A stretch of DNA of 64,000 nt from assembly GCF_000142905.1 (NCBI RefSeq), contig NW_013657679.1, forward strand, positions 312,657 to 376,656. Reading direction: 5' to 3'. The stretch is from Thecamonas trahens ATCC 50062 (lineage: Eukaryota > Apusozoa > Apusomonadida > Apusomonadidae). Below the pieces are notes generated by a model. It was not told the origin of the DNA. It made no database searches and saw nothing but the letters and a program-made list of their open reading frames with translations. The position numbers and the translations under genes were made by a program. Positions 21,701-36,700 of the stretch are shown one piece after another. Position 1 is the first letter of the stretch. Every line of letters starts with the position of its first letter.

Positions 21701-24700
21701 GCTGCTGGAGTGCACGCGACCTTGCGCTGGCTTCGCGCTCCAGTTCGTGCAGCTCGTTTTCCTGGTCCGTAATGATGTTGCGCATCGAGGCGACCCAGGC
21801 CTCTATCTCGCGCTTGGACGTCGTCTCGGCGGCATGGTCGTTCATGAGTGCAGTCAGCGCCGCGCGAGCCGCCTGGAGCCCATTCTGAGTCCGTGCCACC
21901 ACGGACGAGTTCTGCGACTGCAGTGCCATCGATTGTGACATCAGCGACTCGTTTGTGTCACGAAGCGAGGTCAGCTCCGCTGATGCCACCTCCAGCTGGG
22001 CCCGCAAGCCCTGAAGCTCGACCTCGGCGCTCCGAACTCGCTCGTTGAGCTCATTCTCGCGTTCAACCAGCATCTGTGATGCCTCGTCAAGCTCAAGCTC
22101 CTTCTCCTGCACCACCTGGCTCATCGAATCCAGTTCGACCTCGAGCGACGTGACTGTTGCCACCAGCTCGGCGTTGTGGCTCCTGAGCTGTTCGCTCTCG
22201 TCAATCAGCTCCTGCATCATAGCTGCAGATGCCTGCTTGGCACGCCGGCTCTCGTCATCGAGCGTAGTGTTCGCCGCCTGGACTGCAGCCAGGCGCTCCT
22301 CAAGCTCGGAGGCCCGCAGCTGTGCCTCAACAGCAACAGCGTTATTGTCCACAGCATGGTCGCGGTTCGCAGTGCCAGTCTGTGCCAGCGCAAGCGCCTC
22401 CTCCAGAACCTCGTTCTGCGCCTCCAACTCAGACACTCGGTTTCGCAAGTAGTCCATGTCCTCTTGAAGAGTCTCGGTCATGGACATGAAGGCCTGATGA
22501 GACGACGACACGCTGCCACCATTGTCACCCAGCCTTGTCTCGCGCTCGTCGTCGACCATAACCGCCTGCATCTGCGCCTGCAGCTGCGCCACATGGTGCT
22601 GCGAAATCTCCAGCGCAGCTCGCTCAGTAGCCAACTGCTCCAGCAAGACCGCCTTGGGCGCGTTGGCGTCGGCAACCGTATCATCGCCGAACAGCGAGTC
22701 GAGGGTCGGCGCCTCAAACGAGTTCTCGGCCTCCACAAACGCCACCGTTGACCGCTCAGCCCGGATGGGTGTGAGTGTCGTGGCATACAACCCAGGCGTG
22801 CCGCCGCCGCCCACAAGCAGCAGACGTTGAAGGTCCTTGTTGCGCGCCGCGAGCTGGCCTTGTCGGCTCGTCGACTCGGAGAGCGCGGCCTGCAGGTTAG
22901 CAACCTGGCCTGCAAGGTCCGTCCGCTGGTCGCGGCTCATGTGGAGCGCAGACTCAAACTTGGACACATCGTCGTCAGCTTCATCGCCGAGAAGGTCACC
23001 ACCAAGCCGCTGATCATCGCCAAGCCTAGTCCGCAACGGCAATGCCGCCAGGCTGGCTACCTGTTCTTCCAGCGTACCCACATCCTTGCGCAGTGCCTCG
23101 GCACGAACGGTTAGTGCCTCGTTCTGCGACTGCAAAGCGGCACGATCGACGCGGGCGTCGGCGAGATCCTCCTCCGCTGCCGTCAACTCCTGTGCGGCCT
23201 GCTCACGGTATGTCACTGCTTCGCGCAAGAACGCATTTGCCAGGTCCCACGCCTCGGACAGTCTGCTGAGGTACGTCCGGAGAGTGGACGCGCTCACAGC
23301 CTTGCCCAGAGCGTCAGAAAGGCGAGCATTTGTCTCCTCGAGTGCCTGGGCGTGTTGCGTCAAATCCTCTTGCGCCCGCGCAAGCTTGGCATTCTCGACT
23401 GTAAGCGCCCTATTGTATGCAGACTCACGCATAAGGTCTGCCCGCAAATCCGAGTTGCTCTCCAGCACATGCAACACCGCCGCATCCTCTTTGGGGCCGC
23501 TGTGCTTGCGCCCACTACGCTCCGGTGCAGTATCCGCAAGCACCATCGCCGGCCGCGGTTCGAGCTCCACAGCAGAACGCTGCGCAACACTCTGAAGGTG
23601 ACCAACGAGCTCAAGCAGAGCACCATTGTCGGTCTCGGTCCGCGCCAGCACCCGCTGTAGCGCATCGATCTCCCGCACAAGGGCAGCCGCACGCTCAGTG
23701 CCGCCACTTTCGCCGTCGGACGCGGGGGCGGTAGACGACTCAACGTTCTTGTCGGTGCTGTCCAAGTAATCAGGCGTCGGCGCCACGTCCTCTCCGTCCA
23801 CAACAGACGTCGAAAGCACAGCAGTAGCGGTCTCGGACTGCGGCGCCACGTCCTCTCCGTCCAAAACAGACGTCGAAAGCACAGCAGTAGCGGTCTCGGA
23901 CTGCGGCGCCACGTCCTCTCCGTCCAAAACAGACGTCGAAAGCACAGCAGTAGCGGTCTCGGACTGCGGCGCCACGTCTTCTCCGTCCACAACAGACGTC
24001 GAAAGCACAGCAGTAGCGGTCTCGGACTGCGGCGCCACGTCCTCTCCGTCCAAAACAGACGCCGAAAGCACAGCAGTAGCGGTCTCGGACTGCGGCGCCA
24101 CGTCCTCTCCGTCCAAAACAGACGTCGAAAGCACAGCAGTAGCGGTCTCGGACTGCGGCGCCACGTCCTCTCCGTCCAAAACAGACGTCGAAAGCACAGC
24201 AGTAGCGGTCTCGGACTGCGGCGCCACGTCTTCTCCGTCCAAAACAGACGTCGAAAGCACAGCAGACGCGGTCTCGGACTGCGGCGCCACGTCCTCTCCG
24301 TCCACAACAGACGTCGAAAGCACAGCAGGAGCGGTCTCGGTCTCCTTCGCCTCCACAGCAGCCGCCATTGCGACGGCCTTCAGCTTGCGCCGCGCGCGCA
24401 TCTCGCGCTGTAGGCGCTCCTTCAAGTCGGCAAGACTTGTGACAAGGCTTTGGTTCAGTGCCAAAAGAGCGTCGTTGTCAGCTGCAGACTCGCGCAGAGC
24501 CTCTTCGAGCTCGGCCGACAGCGCTTGCACCGCCTGTGGCTCCTTCGCGCCCGCTTTTTCCAAGACTGGTAGAGGGTTGACCGCCTCCATCTCGGCCACC
24601 CGATAAAGCAGTTCCTCGCGCCCGACAGTGGCAGTCATCTTCGCGCTTTCCAGCTCGGCCTTGAGCGACGCCTCGCGCAGCTGCAACTGCTCAAGTGCCT

Positions 24701-27700
24701 TTTCCAACGCTGCGTTCCGCTCAAGCAGAACCTCGTTGCTAGCTGCCGAGTCGCGCAAAGCAGTCGCCAGCTCGCCAGCACTTTCAACGCTGGTATGATC
24801 AGGAGACGGGGTGGCCAGCTGCGCCTCAAGCTCGCCCTCACGCTCCTGCAATCGGCTCACCAAGTCGAGCAACTCGATGTTCTTCTCATGAAGCTCGGTG
24901 TTGTCGGCGTAGACCATGTTCAAAGCATTCTTGAGCTCATCGACGGTCTGTGCATCCGTGCCTTGAGAGTGCGACTGCGAACCTGAGGGCAGCTTGCCGC
25001 CGCCACGGTCGTCGTCGTCATCACCTTCGGCTGGGGCATCACTCTCAGCGTCAGGGCCGTCTGTACCGTCTTTGCCGTCGCCATGGCCGCTACCTCCAGC
25101 TCCGTCACGGTCGTAGTCACGATCCGGGACAGAGTCGGGGTCTACGTCACCCTCGCCAAACACAGTGTGCACTGCGGTAGGCCTCGCTGCAAGATCAAGA
25201 ACAAGCTGGTGAGCACTCGTGAGCTGCTTGGAATAGCCGTCGATCCGCGACGTTGCAAACGCCAACTCGGCCTTGACTGCGCTGAGCTGCACCGCCCGCT
25301 CCTGTTGCGCTGCTGTCAGGGCAGCAACAAGCATCTGCGCATCGTCCAGAGCACGGTGAAGGACACCAACCTCGTGAGTCGAAGCCTGATGCGTGGCCTG
25401 GACTGCGGCAATACGTGGCGTTGGCGCAGCGAGATCCATCGCCGCGGCTTGGACCGCAACCCTCGTGTCGACATACCGCTCCAGGCCAACATCGTTGTCG
25501 CTGGCATGCCCAGCGTCTTCGAGCGCAAGGTCAACCTGTGCACTCAAGCTTGCAAGCTCACCGCGGATGACGGAAAGCCCAAGGTCGCTCGGTGTGGACC
25601 GCGCAGACGACTCGCTCGAATCAGCCACCGATGACACGGCCGACAGTCGAGACGTCGATTGTCGATCCAGGCCCTTCGACTTGTCTCCGGCATGGTAGGC
25701 CAGCAGATGGTGCATCACCTCTTGATCTGCCTGTGCAAGCGACAGTGCCCGCCGCAACTGGCGCATTTCGTCCGCCGAGGCGCCACCGTCACCATCGGCA
25801 CCCACGCTCTCAGCCTGGCTTGCCAGCGTCTTCAGCTGCTCCTGCAACTGCGCAACCATCGCAAGCTGCTGCGCGGCAAACTCGGCAAAGTACTCTTTCT
25901 CCACAGCAAGCGCGTTCTCGCTCGCAGTCAGTTGCGCGTTGAGCATTGCATTCTCCTCCTTGACACTATCGACCGCCACGTCCGCCATGTCGCGCGTTGG
26001 CGAACTAAGACTCCCAGACGACGACGACGGTGCCAGCGCCGTGGGGCGTGCACTCCCTTCCGCCATGTCAGAGGGGGACACTGTACCACCTGCCCGTCTC
26101 GCCTCAGCGAGCTGAGCCGCCAGGGCGTCGCGATCACGCATGAGCGCCGTCCGCTCCGAGAGCAGGGCTGAAACCTCGTCAGCAGACCCAGCACCGGCCG
26201 TTGCCAAGTCGCCCGCGGCTGCCTCCTGCTCAGCCTCGAGCTCCGCCACGCGCACCAGCAACATGTTCCGGGCCTTCATCAATTCAGAAACCTTGACACT
26301 CGCAACACCGCCAGTCGACGTGTGGTCACCATCGCGCCTCGGGCTCCCTGACGCGGTCAGGTCCGCGAGCGAGACCGTGCCCAGAAAGTCAATCAGCAAC
26401 CGAACGTTGTCCAGCTCAGCCTGTAGCGGCACAAGCTTGGCCTCGGACGCACGCAGCTCCATATTGTTGCGCGCAAGTCGCGAACGCGCCTCCGACATCC
26501 GCAGTCGCTCCTCTGCAAAAGCAACCTCGGATTCCAGCTCGGCTCTCTTGTCACCTGCCTTGACTGGTTCACGCCGCAACCGGTCCATCGTGCGCTGCAC
26601 CTCATCCACCACAAGTGTCAACTCGGTCGCCGTCGTCTGCAGCGCCACCCGCTGCTGGAGAAGCTCGTTCGTCTCATCGCGCAGTCTCGTCTCGCGCTCC
26701 TGGAGTGCGCCCAGCAGCTCTTGTGCCTTGGGCGGAACGACATCGAGTGTCTCCTGCCTTGCATGCTGAGCCTTGAGGAGCTCACGCCGCACCACACCCA
26801 GCTCGGCTAGCAGTTGGCGACGAACCTCGCGCATCATCGCAGTCTCTGCCTGGGACGCTGCCAGCTCGCCCTCCAGCTCCTCCACCTGGCCGTCGGCCTG
26901 AACCACCTCGCCTTCCATCCGCTGCAGCACCGTCCGGAACCGCTCCACAAGGTCGGCGTCGACGCTACTACCGCCGCTGCCAAGCACAACCTCCATCGAC
27001 CGCTTGACCGCCTCGACAGACTCGACGCTGTCGTTTGCTCCAGCCGCAGGCATGCTGGCCGCAACGTACACACTCGGATCATCGCGAGGAATTGGAGTCT
27101 CGAGCGCCACGTGGGACGCCTTGAGCACCTCTTCCAGCTCCAGCTCGCCGTCCGAAGTCTCAGCGCAGCTCGACTCGAGCGGCTCGCCGCCTCTGACACC
27201 AGCACGCCGCAACTTGCGCCGCAGTGACCGGTTGACCTTCTTCAGCTCGCGAACTTTGACTCGCTCCTGTGACAGCGCCTTGGTCAGCGCTGCCAGCTCG
27301 TCTTCCATGTCGCGAATGTCCTCTTCGAGCATGTTCTTCCGCGACTGAAGATGCAGCGTCTCGGCCATGTTGCGCGGCTGTCCGGCGACATCAACCTCAA
27401 CCACCTTGGCCACCGGCGAGCCCAGCTCTTGCGCAAATTTGCGGAACGCAATCATGTCCACCATCTCCTCGTCAGACTCGGACCCGCCCTCAGCACCATA
27501 CCGGGCAAACGAGGCATCTGCCAGCGAGTACGGTGCAACCAGACCGGCACCCCTGTCGCCACGGCTCCCGCGCTCGACCTCCACCTGTGCCGCAAGCACT
27601 TGTGACTCTAGCTCGGACTCGCGCTCAATCGCGGCTCCATACTGCCGCTTGAGCATAGCATATTCGTGCCGAAGTGCATCAAGCTCATCCTGTAGCGCCA

Positions 27701-30700
27701 GCACTCGATCCTCTAGCCCCGGCTCGTCCGTCCGGTGCTTTCGCCGGTGGTAATGGTGCCTCTCCTTCATCCCCGTGTGCGGGTGTGCAGCACGAAGCAT
27801 TTGCTGCTCCAGCGGTGAGAGCACCACACCGGCTGCTTCTAGCTTGTCCTCCAGCCCGATTCGAACCGTCTCGAGCAAGCTGTGGGCCTCGGTCTCGGCC
27901 TTGCCGTCGACATCAGGCTCGACCGCGGACTCGCCAGTCCCGACGGCCCGACGGCTCCGACGCCGGCGATACTTGTTCCGCTCACCAGCGCCACCAGACG
28001 CCGCACTGTCCGGAACGTCTGTGCTGTCTGCGGGTCGACGCTTCCGCCGACGCCGCCGCTGCTGTCTCTGCTGTTGGGGCTCCACGCCGACCACGTCTGC
28101 GCTTCCATCGCCAACACTAGTCTCAACGCCGCCGTCATCGTGGCGTGCCCGATGCTGCCGACGCCGCCGAGGATGCTTCTGCCGTTGTGCTGGAGTCGGC
28201 GTAAGCTGTGTCCCACCGTTCTTGGCGCCTTCACGAGCGGGTGCAACGTCAAGATCGTCGTCCACTTCGTCGTCCGAGTAATACTCCGAGTAGAAATCGG
28301 AATACGGTCCACACTTGTACTCGAAACCCGGTGCGATCTCGGACTCTGCAACAGCTCGACGGGTTTTCTCCGGTGTAGGCTCGCCTACAATCGCCAGGTC
28401 GAGCGGCGCCACACTCACGCCGTTGGCCTCCAGCATGTCACGCAGCTTGCTCCACTCACGCATCAGGTGTGCCTTGGACATTGCCAACAGCGCCAGCTCG
28501 CCCTGTGCCCGCTCGTTCGCCACCTGTTCCGCAAGCACCTGCTCCTCCAGAAACTCGATCCGCGCGCCGGCCGCCACCCCGTCGAACGAGTCGTCGAGCA
28601 CAAAGTCGTACGGGGCCAGCGCAAGGTCAGTCCCGCCCAACTCGCGAACATACTCGGCGAGCTCCGCCAAGTGCCGGTCCCGCTGCCTGAGCGCCTGCTC
28701 CGCCGCGAGCAGCTGCTCTTGCAGCTTGGTCACCTCGTCCGAAGCCTCGCCCCCAGACGGCCCGTGGCCTGCGCGCAGCTCAGGCCACTCCAACTGGGCC
28801 ACAAGGTTGTCGACCGAGCTTGGCCGCGACTCGAGCACACGAACCGACCGCTCCGCCCGCTCACGCCGGAGCTTAGCAGCCACGAGCTCCCGTGGCTGGT
28901 CACCATCCTCGCTCACATTTGCCACTCCGGCATCTGTCAGGGACCGCCGCAGCTGCTGAACCTCCACCTGCAGCGCCGCAATGAGGTCATCCTTGGTCTC
29001 GCCCTCGACAAGCGCCTCCTGCAGTGCACGTGTCAGTGACTCCACTAGCTCCGCATTATCGCTTCCGTCGGCTCGCCGCTGTGCCAGCTCCTTGTCAAGA
29101 GCCGCAGCCGCGTTCATGAGCTCGATCTTGTCGCGCGCAAGCTGCACAACCTCGTCATCGCGCTCGTCAAGCTCATCAAGCGTCTTGTCAAGCGACATCT
29201 GCAGCAGCGTCTCACGTCCAGACTCGGTCCGCTTCCCGCTTCCAGGTGCCTGGTGCGCAGCACGCTCGCGCCGCGCCTCACTCCGCGCCGCCACAAGAAG
29301 CGACGCGTCGGCGCTGGGACGCCCGGCGTCTAGAAGTGCCTTGGAAAGCTCGACCTGGGTTGCAATCAACTGAGAAGCTGTCTCTTCGGCCTCGCCCGTC
29401 ACAGCCTCGAGCTCATTGCTCATCGCAGCCATGTTGGCTTCGAGTGCCTCGATCTTGGCAGCGCGCTCCTCTGCCAGCGACGTCAACTCACGGTTGAGCC
29501 CTTCCACACGCAGCTTCTCCTTGGCCATCCCGTCAAGCTCGGCCTCAAGCTCCTTAAGTGTCTCGGCCAAATCGCTCACCTGTTCCGCAAGCAGCTCGTT
29601 GCGCGCTTGCAACTCAAAGGCCTGTACCGCTGGGGATGCGCTGAGCCCATGATGACGAAGCTGTTCACCGCCATCCTCCGCGGTCGGCGCAGTCAGGTCA
29701 GCGCCACCGTGAGAGCCGAGAGACGAGCGTGCAAGTGCCACTTGTGAGCGAGCAACCTCGTTCTCGAGCTCGGCGTTCTCGCGCGCAACTTCTTCCAGCT
29801 CGCGCTGCAGCCGCTCGACTGAGCTGTGGGCCAACGCCGTCTCGTCTTGAGACTCCTCGAGCGCCGCCTCGAGCTCCATGATCCGCCGCATGTCGGTCGT
29901 CCGCGCTGACGTCAGCTCGCGCACCTCGCTCTGCAGGCCGGCGTAAGCCTCGTTGAGGTCATCGAGCTGCTCCGAAAGAATCGTGTTGCGCTCTTCTGTC
30001 GACACCAGCTTGGTCAGCGCCGTCGCGCCAGCCGAGTCGCGGGTGCGACTCTCGCGAACAGCAGCCACTCCGCCCAGCTCGGTAATCTGCTCCCGCAGCG
30101 CCTGGTTGTCTAGCTGCAGCTGTTCGGCCTCGACCTGATACTTGATGACCTGCGACTCGACATCGCCCTCGACATCCTGAGCCATGCCGTAGTCACGCCG
30201 CAACTCATCCACAAGCTGAACTAGTGCCTCCTTGTCTGCAAGGACAGCCTCGACATCGTCTTGAAGGCCCTCGATCTTGGCAAGCAGCGCCGCCTTTTCC
30301 GCAGCTTCTGCTGTCAACATCCGCTCGGCATCAAGCGCAGCCTGGTTTGCGCTCTCCAGCTCCGTCTCCAACACACGAATGGTCTGCTGCAGAGCCTCGA
30401 GCTCGCTCGACGCGACACTCTCTCCTGATCCACTTGGCCCGTCGTGGCTAGCCCCGGCGACAACGTTGCGCACCTCATCTGCGCTAGCAAGCAGCGAGAC
30501 CCGCTCCACTGGCCGCATCTCCCGTACAGCTGCAAGCTTGGCCACCACGGCAGCCTTGGACTCGTCGCTAAGCGTCGAGGTCGCAACCTGCATTTCGAGC
30601 TCTTGCACCTTGCTGAACAACGCGTTCTCGTCGCGAGCAAGCTCTCGCCACTCGCGGTCCATCTCGCTCAAGCGAACCTTGGTCTCGTTGAGGTCGGCGC

Positions 30701-33700
30701 CAAGCTGCTCCTTCGAAATGTGCAGCGTGGCATTCGCCGCTGATGCAGCCGCGAGTTCAGTCGCCAGATCTGCGTTGTCTGCTTGCGCTTCCGCCAGCTG
30801 CTCCGCCAGCGCCTGCAGCTCTGCCACGAGCGCCATTTTCTCCGGGTCAAATCCTGTCAACGAAGTCGACAGCGAGCTCGAGTCCGGCGTTCCATCCTGC
30901 TCAAGCTCGACCAGCCGACGCACTCCAACCGCTTCGCCCGCAACTTCGCGCTCGATCTTTGCCCGCTCCATCGCCACAACCTGCGGCGACGCAAAGCCAG
31001 ACAAAGAGTTCAGCTCGGCTGAATGCAGCACAAGCTCTTGAACGATGGCGTCCTGCCCCGAGACGACATCGCGCACAGCGTGGCTGGACTCGCGCGATGC
31101 AAGTGGGCCGTGTTCAGACCGCAACGCCTTGCCCACCGCAACAGGCAAGCCCACAGCAGGCGCGAGCCCAGGCGTCGTCAGCATCCGCCGCAGCGAGCTG
31201 TTTTCCGCGGCAAGTTCTTCCGCTCGCGACGTCGCCGCAAGCTCATCCTGCGCCAGCTCGCGCCAGCGGCGCCTCAACTCACCCAGCTCGCCGCGGGTCG
31301 ACTCGAGCATTGCATCGGCGGCCTGCCGCTCGGCGCGCAAGCCTTCGTGCTCCTTCACCAGCACCGCGTAGTCCCGCGCCAGCTGTGCGTTGCTCACGAC
31401 TGCATCGTCCAACTGATCGAGCACCACAGCCAGCCGGGTCTCCAACGCCTCCACAGAGACGCGCGACAAACCGCAACCTCACGGGCCTCTGACCCAGTAT
31501 CGGTCTTCGGCACATTGCCTCTGTTCTCCAAGCGGGACAAAATCAGGGCCTCACGCTGCGCCCGAGACTGTCCTAGCGCTTGGTCCACATACCGGCGCGA
31601 GGCGCTCACATCTCCATTGGGGGCGCTCGCGGCCAAATCTGTCGTGAGAAGCACCTGTTCAAGCTGCATCTCCAGCATGTCACCCCGTGTCCGCTCCTGC
31701 AGCACCAGTGCCTGTAGATGCGGCAGTTCATCGATTTCGGTCGGATCCAGCGCTTCACCACGGATTCGTCCACCCGCGACAGAGGGCACGTGGCGCTCGG
31801 TCCCAGCCGTCCGCCGGCCCTGACGCACACGTCCGTCCACCAGTGCGTTGTACTCGTTTGTCAACCGCACCAGCTCACGGGCGAGAACTCGCTTCTCCTC
31901 GTCGTCGCTACCTGAGCTCGACGAACCCGGTGAGTCCGGCGCTGCACCACCACTCCGCACCTTGCGCACCAAGTTTGCATTCTCGGCCACAGCCTGCTCC
32001 AGTGCGCTCCGCAGCTGCGAGACGGTATCCCACGCCGCAGCCTCACCGAGCGAGCCTCCACCATGACGCACAGCATCTGTCAGTGCTTCGTTCTGAACAA
32101 GTGCCTGCTGGTGAAGCTGCTCCAAACGCTGCATTCGGGCCGCCATAGCCACAACAACCGTCGGCTCCGGCTCGGCGGCTCCGCCGCTGGCATCTCCGCC
32201 GCCACTACCGCGCGAACGCGAAACGTAGTCGACTCCTCCGAGCAGCTCGACCTGCTCATCGACAAGGGCCGCGCGTGCATCCTGCCGCGACACAAGACTT
32301 GTGTCTCCCTCGTAGAGGGTACCCGGCTCATGAACCAGTCGTGCCAGCTCGGCCAGATCCACCGAGAGGGTCTCCAGCGCCGGAATGACCGACCGTGCGC
32401 GCGGATCGGCACCCGGGGGCAAACTACCTTCCAGCTGTGCGGCAGCCGCGCCAGGCACTGGCGCCACCTCGGCTAGCACCGACTGCAGCGTCGGCACTAG
32501 CGCCGCCATGCCCAGCTCGTCCCGCAGAGCGCGCACGTCGTCACGCGTCCGCCGGAGCGCAGCATGCGAGCCCAGCACCCGTGCTTTTTCGTTCTGCAAC
32601 CGTGCCTGGAAGCTCGCCAGCTCGTTGCCCATCATCGCAACAAGCACCCGGCCAATGAGCTCCAACAGCTGGCTGCCGTGCGCTGGTGACGCGACCAGAG
32701 TCGCATGCGGCTCAATGACCACCAGCAACCGCGCCAGCTGTGCCTCCACGTCATCAAGCGTCGCCAGCGAGCTACGCACCCGCTCGCTCACATTCGACAA
32801 CGACTCAACCTCGGCGCCGAGCGACTCCCGCTCCGCAGCTTCCATACCACGAACGTGCGCCTCCGACAACTGCCGCTGAACTGCAGCGAGCTGGCTCTCG
32901 GCCCGTTGCGCCGTCGAGGTATACGCCAGCCGAGTCGACTGAAGCCACTCTTGCACCTGCTCTGCTACCGCGAGAAGCGGCTTGCCGGCATGGAGCTCGT
33001 CGTAGAGTTCCGTCGAGACTGGCGCAACCGCATCCAGCTCGCGCATTGCGGACAGCGCCCGAATCTGCTCACCAGAAATCGCTTCCAGCTGCGCTTCCAG
33101 CTCAGCCACCGACCGTGCACCCGGCACAGCATCGCCAAGCAGCCGTGCAACCTCGGCCCGCAGCTGCTGCAGCTCCTGGCGCTCAGACTCGCCCAGGACC
33201 CGACTCACGAGCCCAGCCACAGACACAGCTCGCTCGTCGCTCATCGACAAATTCGCCGCGTGAGCATCAGCCTCCACCCGGAGCCGGTCCCGGGTCAACA
33301 TCGCATTTCGGCGAGTCATTTCCAGCAGCTGCTCTTCCACCTCGGCAAGCTCGATCTTGAGCTCATCGACCTGGGCCGCAAGATACGCGTGAGGACCGGC
33401 GCGCAACAGATCCGCATGCGCTCGCTCAAGCTCCCGCAGCTTGCGCGCCACGTCGGGTGCTTGCGCTGCCGCCGACACTGTCGGCACCTCCGACGCTGCC
33501 AGCAGCTCGGCAGCCGTGCTCGTCTTGACAGCAGCCGGACCCGTCCCACTCAACATCTCGCTGACAGCTTCGCCAGTAGTGCCGTCATGGGACTCGGGAT
33601 GCAGGACACGTGAAACAGCTGCCCGCAGTCGCGCCGCAAGCTCCTGGTTGTGCATGTCGAGCGAGTCAGCATCGGCCAGCAGAGTGTTGAGCACCCCGCG

Positions 33701-36700
33701 GAGCTGAGCACTCAGACGCATTTCCTCCTCAAGCGCATTGGCCAGGGCCTCGGACTGCTGGTGCGCAAGGAGCACGTCCGTCCGCAGGTGCTCCACTTCG
33801 GCCAAGAGTTCCTGAGGAATCATCGACTTGGGGTCCTTTTCTGACGTGGCCACCGAAGACGCTGTCGCCTTGCGCTCCGCCACCATCCGCGCTTTGGCCT
33901 CCCGCCGCTTCTCCACCTGAAGCCGCTGGTGCTCCTGCAACAACCGAGCACCCTCGCCGCCAAGCGACACATTCTGCTGCACCAGCGCCCTAGTCGACGC
34001 CGACAGCGCTGCCATCTCTTCGCCAGCCTCAAGAAGTGCCTTCTTCAAGCCCAGAATCTGCTCCGACGACGCCGCCGCTTCGGCATCCATCGCCTGAACA
34101 AGGCTCTGAGCCGCCTCCAAATCAGCCTCGAGAGCACCCATGGATTCAGCCATGGTCTCCTTGGCTTCACGCGCTTCCGCCGCTTCAATCTGCGCCTCAC
34201 CCAGCGCAGCCTCGGCCTCGGCAAGATCCATCTCGGCCTGAGTCAGCTGGTCCTCCAGGAACCGACGCAGCGCGTCGTCCATCGGCCCTGCTGTCTTCCG
34301 CTGGTGTTGCACCCGCTCCACGGACACGTACGTCACCGCCGCGTCCGCCGGATGCGCCACGTTCCCTACAGCCACAGCTCGACCAAACTCATCCACCATG
34401 GGCACGTTCGCCTCCGCACGCGACGCCAGCGACCGCTCGGTCACCCTGCTCGCGAGCTGCGGCTCAGGACCCGCCCTCACCCCGGCAGACTGCGCTACAG
34501 CTGGCATGCTTGCTTCACCCGACAGCGCACGATCGACCTGAACAGGAACGTTAAGTGCAGCCTCCATCTCGGCCTCCCGCGCCTGGACAGCTGTAAGCCG
34601 TGACCGGTACGAGACCAGCCGCGTCTCCAGCTCGGCGTTCTCGGCCGCAAGCAGCCGCTCACGAGCCATCACTGCCTCCAGCTCAATCTCCAGTGACGCC
34701 ACCGCGGCTGACGATGGTGCCGCAGACGTCACTGGCGCCGGCGAGCCCGGCGATCCCACCGAAAACACAGAGTGCGACCGCGAGTCGCCAGACACGTTAG
34801 AATGAGGGTCCGAAGAGAGCTCCCGCCGCGCGGGGCTGCCCGCCGTATTCACCTTGCTCTCCTCGTCAGTACTTGCCAGAGCCAGCGCAGCCTCAGCGGC
34901 TGCCAGCTGCTCCTCGAGACCGACCACCTTGAGCTTCAAGTTGGCCATCTCGGTGACTTGCGCCGTCGCTTCGTCCTTGCGCTCGGCCTCCGACGCCATA
35001 ACATCGTTAAGGACTGCAAGCAGGTGCACGTTCTCGGCTTCAAGCTCGGTAATCGCAGTCGCCATCCGCTTTGCATCCTCCGCCAGGAACTCCACCTCAG
35101 CCTTACTCTCGTTGAGCTCGGTCGAGCCGTCACGAAGCTCCGTCAGCTCGGCCTGCGCCGTGCTCAGCGCACGATTCAAGTCCAGGACCTTATCTTTGAG
35201 TACCGCAACCTCGGCAGTGGCATCCGCGCATCGCGCCCGTGCCTCGGTTGCACGCTCCTGCTCGGCAGCGAGCGCTTCGGCCATGCCAGCCAGCTCGGCT
35301 TCCAGCGTAGTGTTCGTCGCCTGCAGCGTCGCCGCCCGCGACGCAGACGCCATCAGCTGGCCCATGCCATCAAGCTGCCCGCGGAGCTCGTCAATTTCCA
35401 GTTCGAGCTCAGACTCGCGCGCGTTGGCCTCGCCGAGTGCAGCCTCCATCTTAGTAGCCTTGCGCGACAGCGCCGCCGCGTTCTCAGCCCGCGCCTTTAG
35501 CGCCGCGCGGAGCTCTGAGTTGTGCCGCCGCACCGCGTCCAGCGCAGCAGCCGCGGCCACGCGCTCCTCGCGCTCGCGGGCCGCCGCGTGCTCGTCGGCA
35601 GCACTCTCACTGGCCCGCTCCTCGCGGTGGCTCTCACCTGGCGTCCGCGACTCACGCTCCAGCGAGTCGGCCACGACCTGCAGCTGAGCACGAACCGGCG
35701 ACGACGCGTCGAGATCAGGAGACCGCAGCAAGAACTGTGTCACAGACGAAAGAATCGCTGCCCGCTCGTCAAGCGCACGCTTCTGCGCCGCCAAATCCGC
35801 GTGCCGTCCTCCCACCTGCGACGTGAGCACCACGTTGGTCTCCCGCAGCAGCGTCGACGCATGCTCCAAATCCTGCTCCGCATCCACAAGCTGCTGTTCC
35901 AGCAGAGCTCGCTGGCTCTCGAGGTTCGTAATTCGCGACTTCAGCTCGCGCACACCCTTCTCGTCAGATGTGCCAAACGCCGCAAGCTGCGCATGCAGCC
36001 CTTCCAGAGTCGTTGCAAACCGCGCCCGGTCTGACGAGAGCTCGGAAATGTGACGCTCGAGTGACGACTTTTCGCTCGCCAGTTGGGCCGAGCGCGCCTC
36101 AAGCGAGAGCGCATACTGCTCCACAGCCGCAAGGTGGTCCGACACCTCCTTCACAGCAGCTGCGTACTCGGGAATGAGCGAGGTTACATTCGTCGACGAG
36201 AGAATGGAGCGCGCTCGCTCGAGCGACGTGCCGCCCTCTCCGTCGCGCGCGAGTCCAACCACCCGCGCCGTCCCCGTGGGCGCTCCGCTAGCCTCGGCTG
36301 CCGCCCGCGACTGCCGGCCGTCACCACCGTCGCCGACCTGTGCCGGCGACGCCAGAGGCGGCGCAGCCACCAGCAGGTTGTACTGCGCAAAGACCTGGTC
36401 GAGCTCAGACTCGACACCACGCAACTCGCTGGCATCCTTCTGGATCGTCGACTTGAGTCGCTCCCGCTCGCGGGAAACGTCCGCGAGCTGCGCCTGCAGC
36501 AACGCCTCGTCGGCCTTGTCGGCCTCAGACACCGAGCCATTGAGCCGGTAGTGCGCCAGGCGCGCCTCCAGCTCTGCCCTGTCGGTTGAAGTAGAAACCA
36601 GTCGTGCGTTGAGATCATGCAGTCGCGAGTAAATGGCGTACTTTGGTCCTGCAGCTGCCGGATCCGCGCTTTGAGGTGCTCTGTCTCTGAGCTGCCAGTC

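Noticed and set aside
23779-24340. Regular repeat array considered as CRISPR
   Set aside because: Units are contiguous without spacers, in phase with a eukaryotic coding frame, and 63 bp long.
31394-31470. Programmed -1 ribosomal frameshifting at the coiled-coil joins
   Set aside because: None of the sites has a canonical slippery heptamer and I see no obvious downstream stem or pseudoknot; not excluded, but less likely than base loss.
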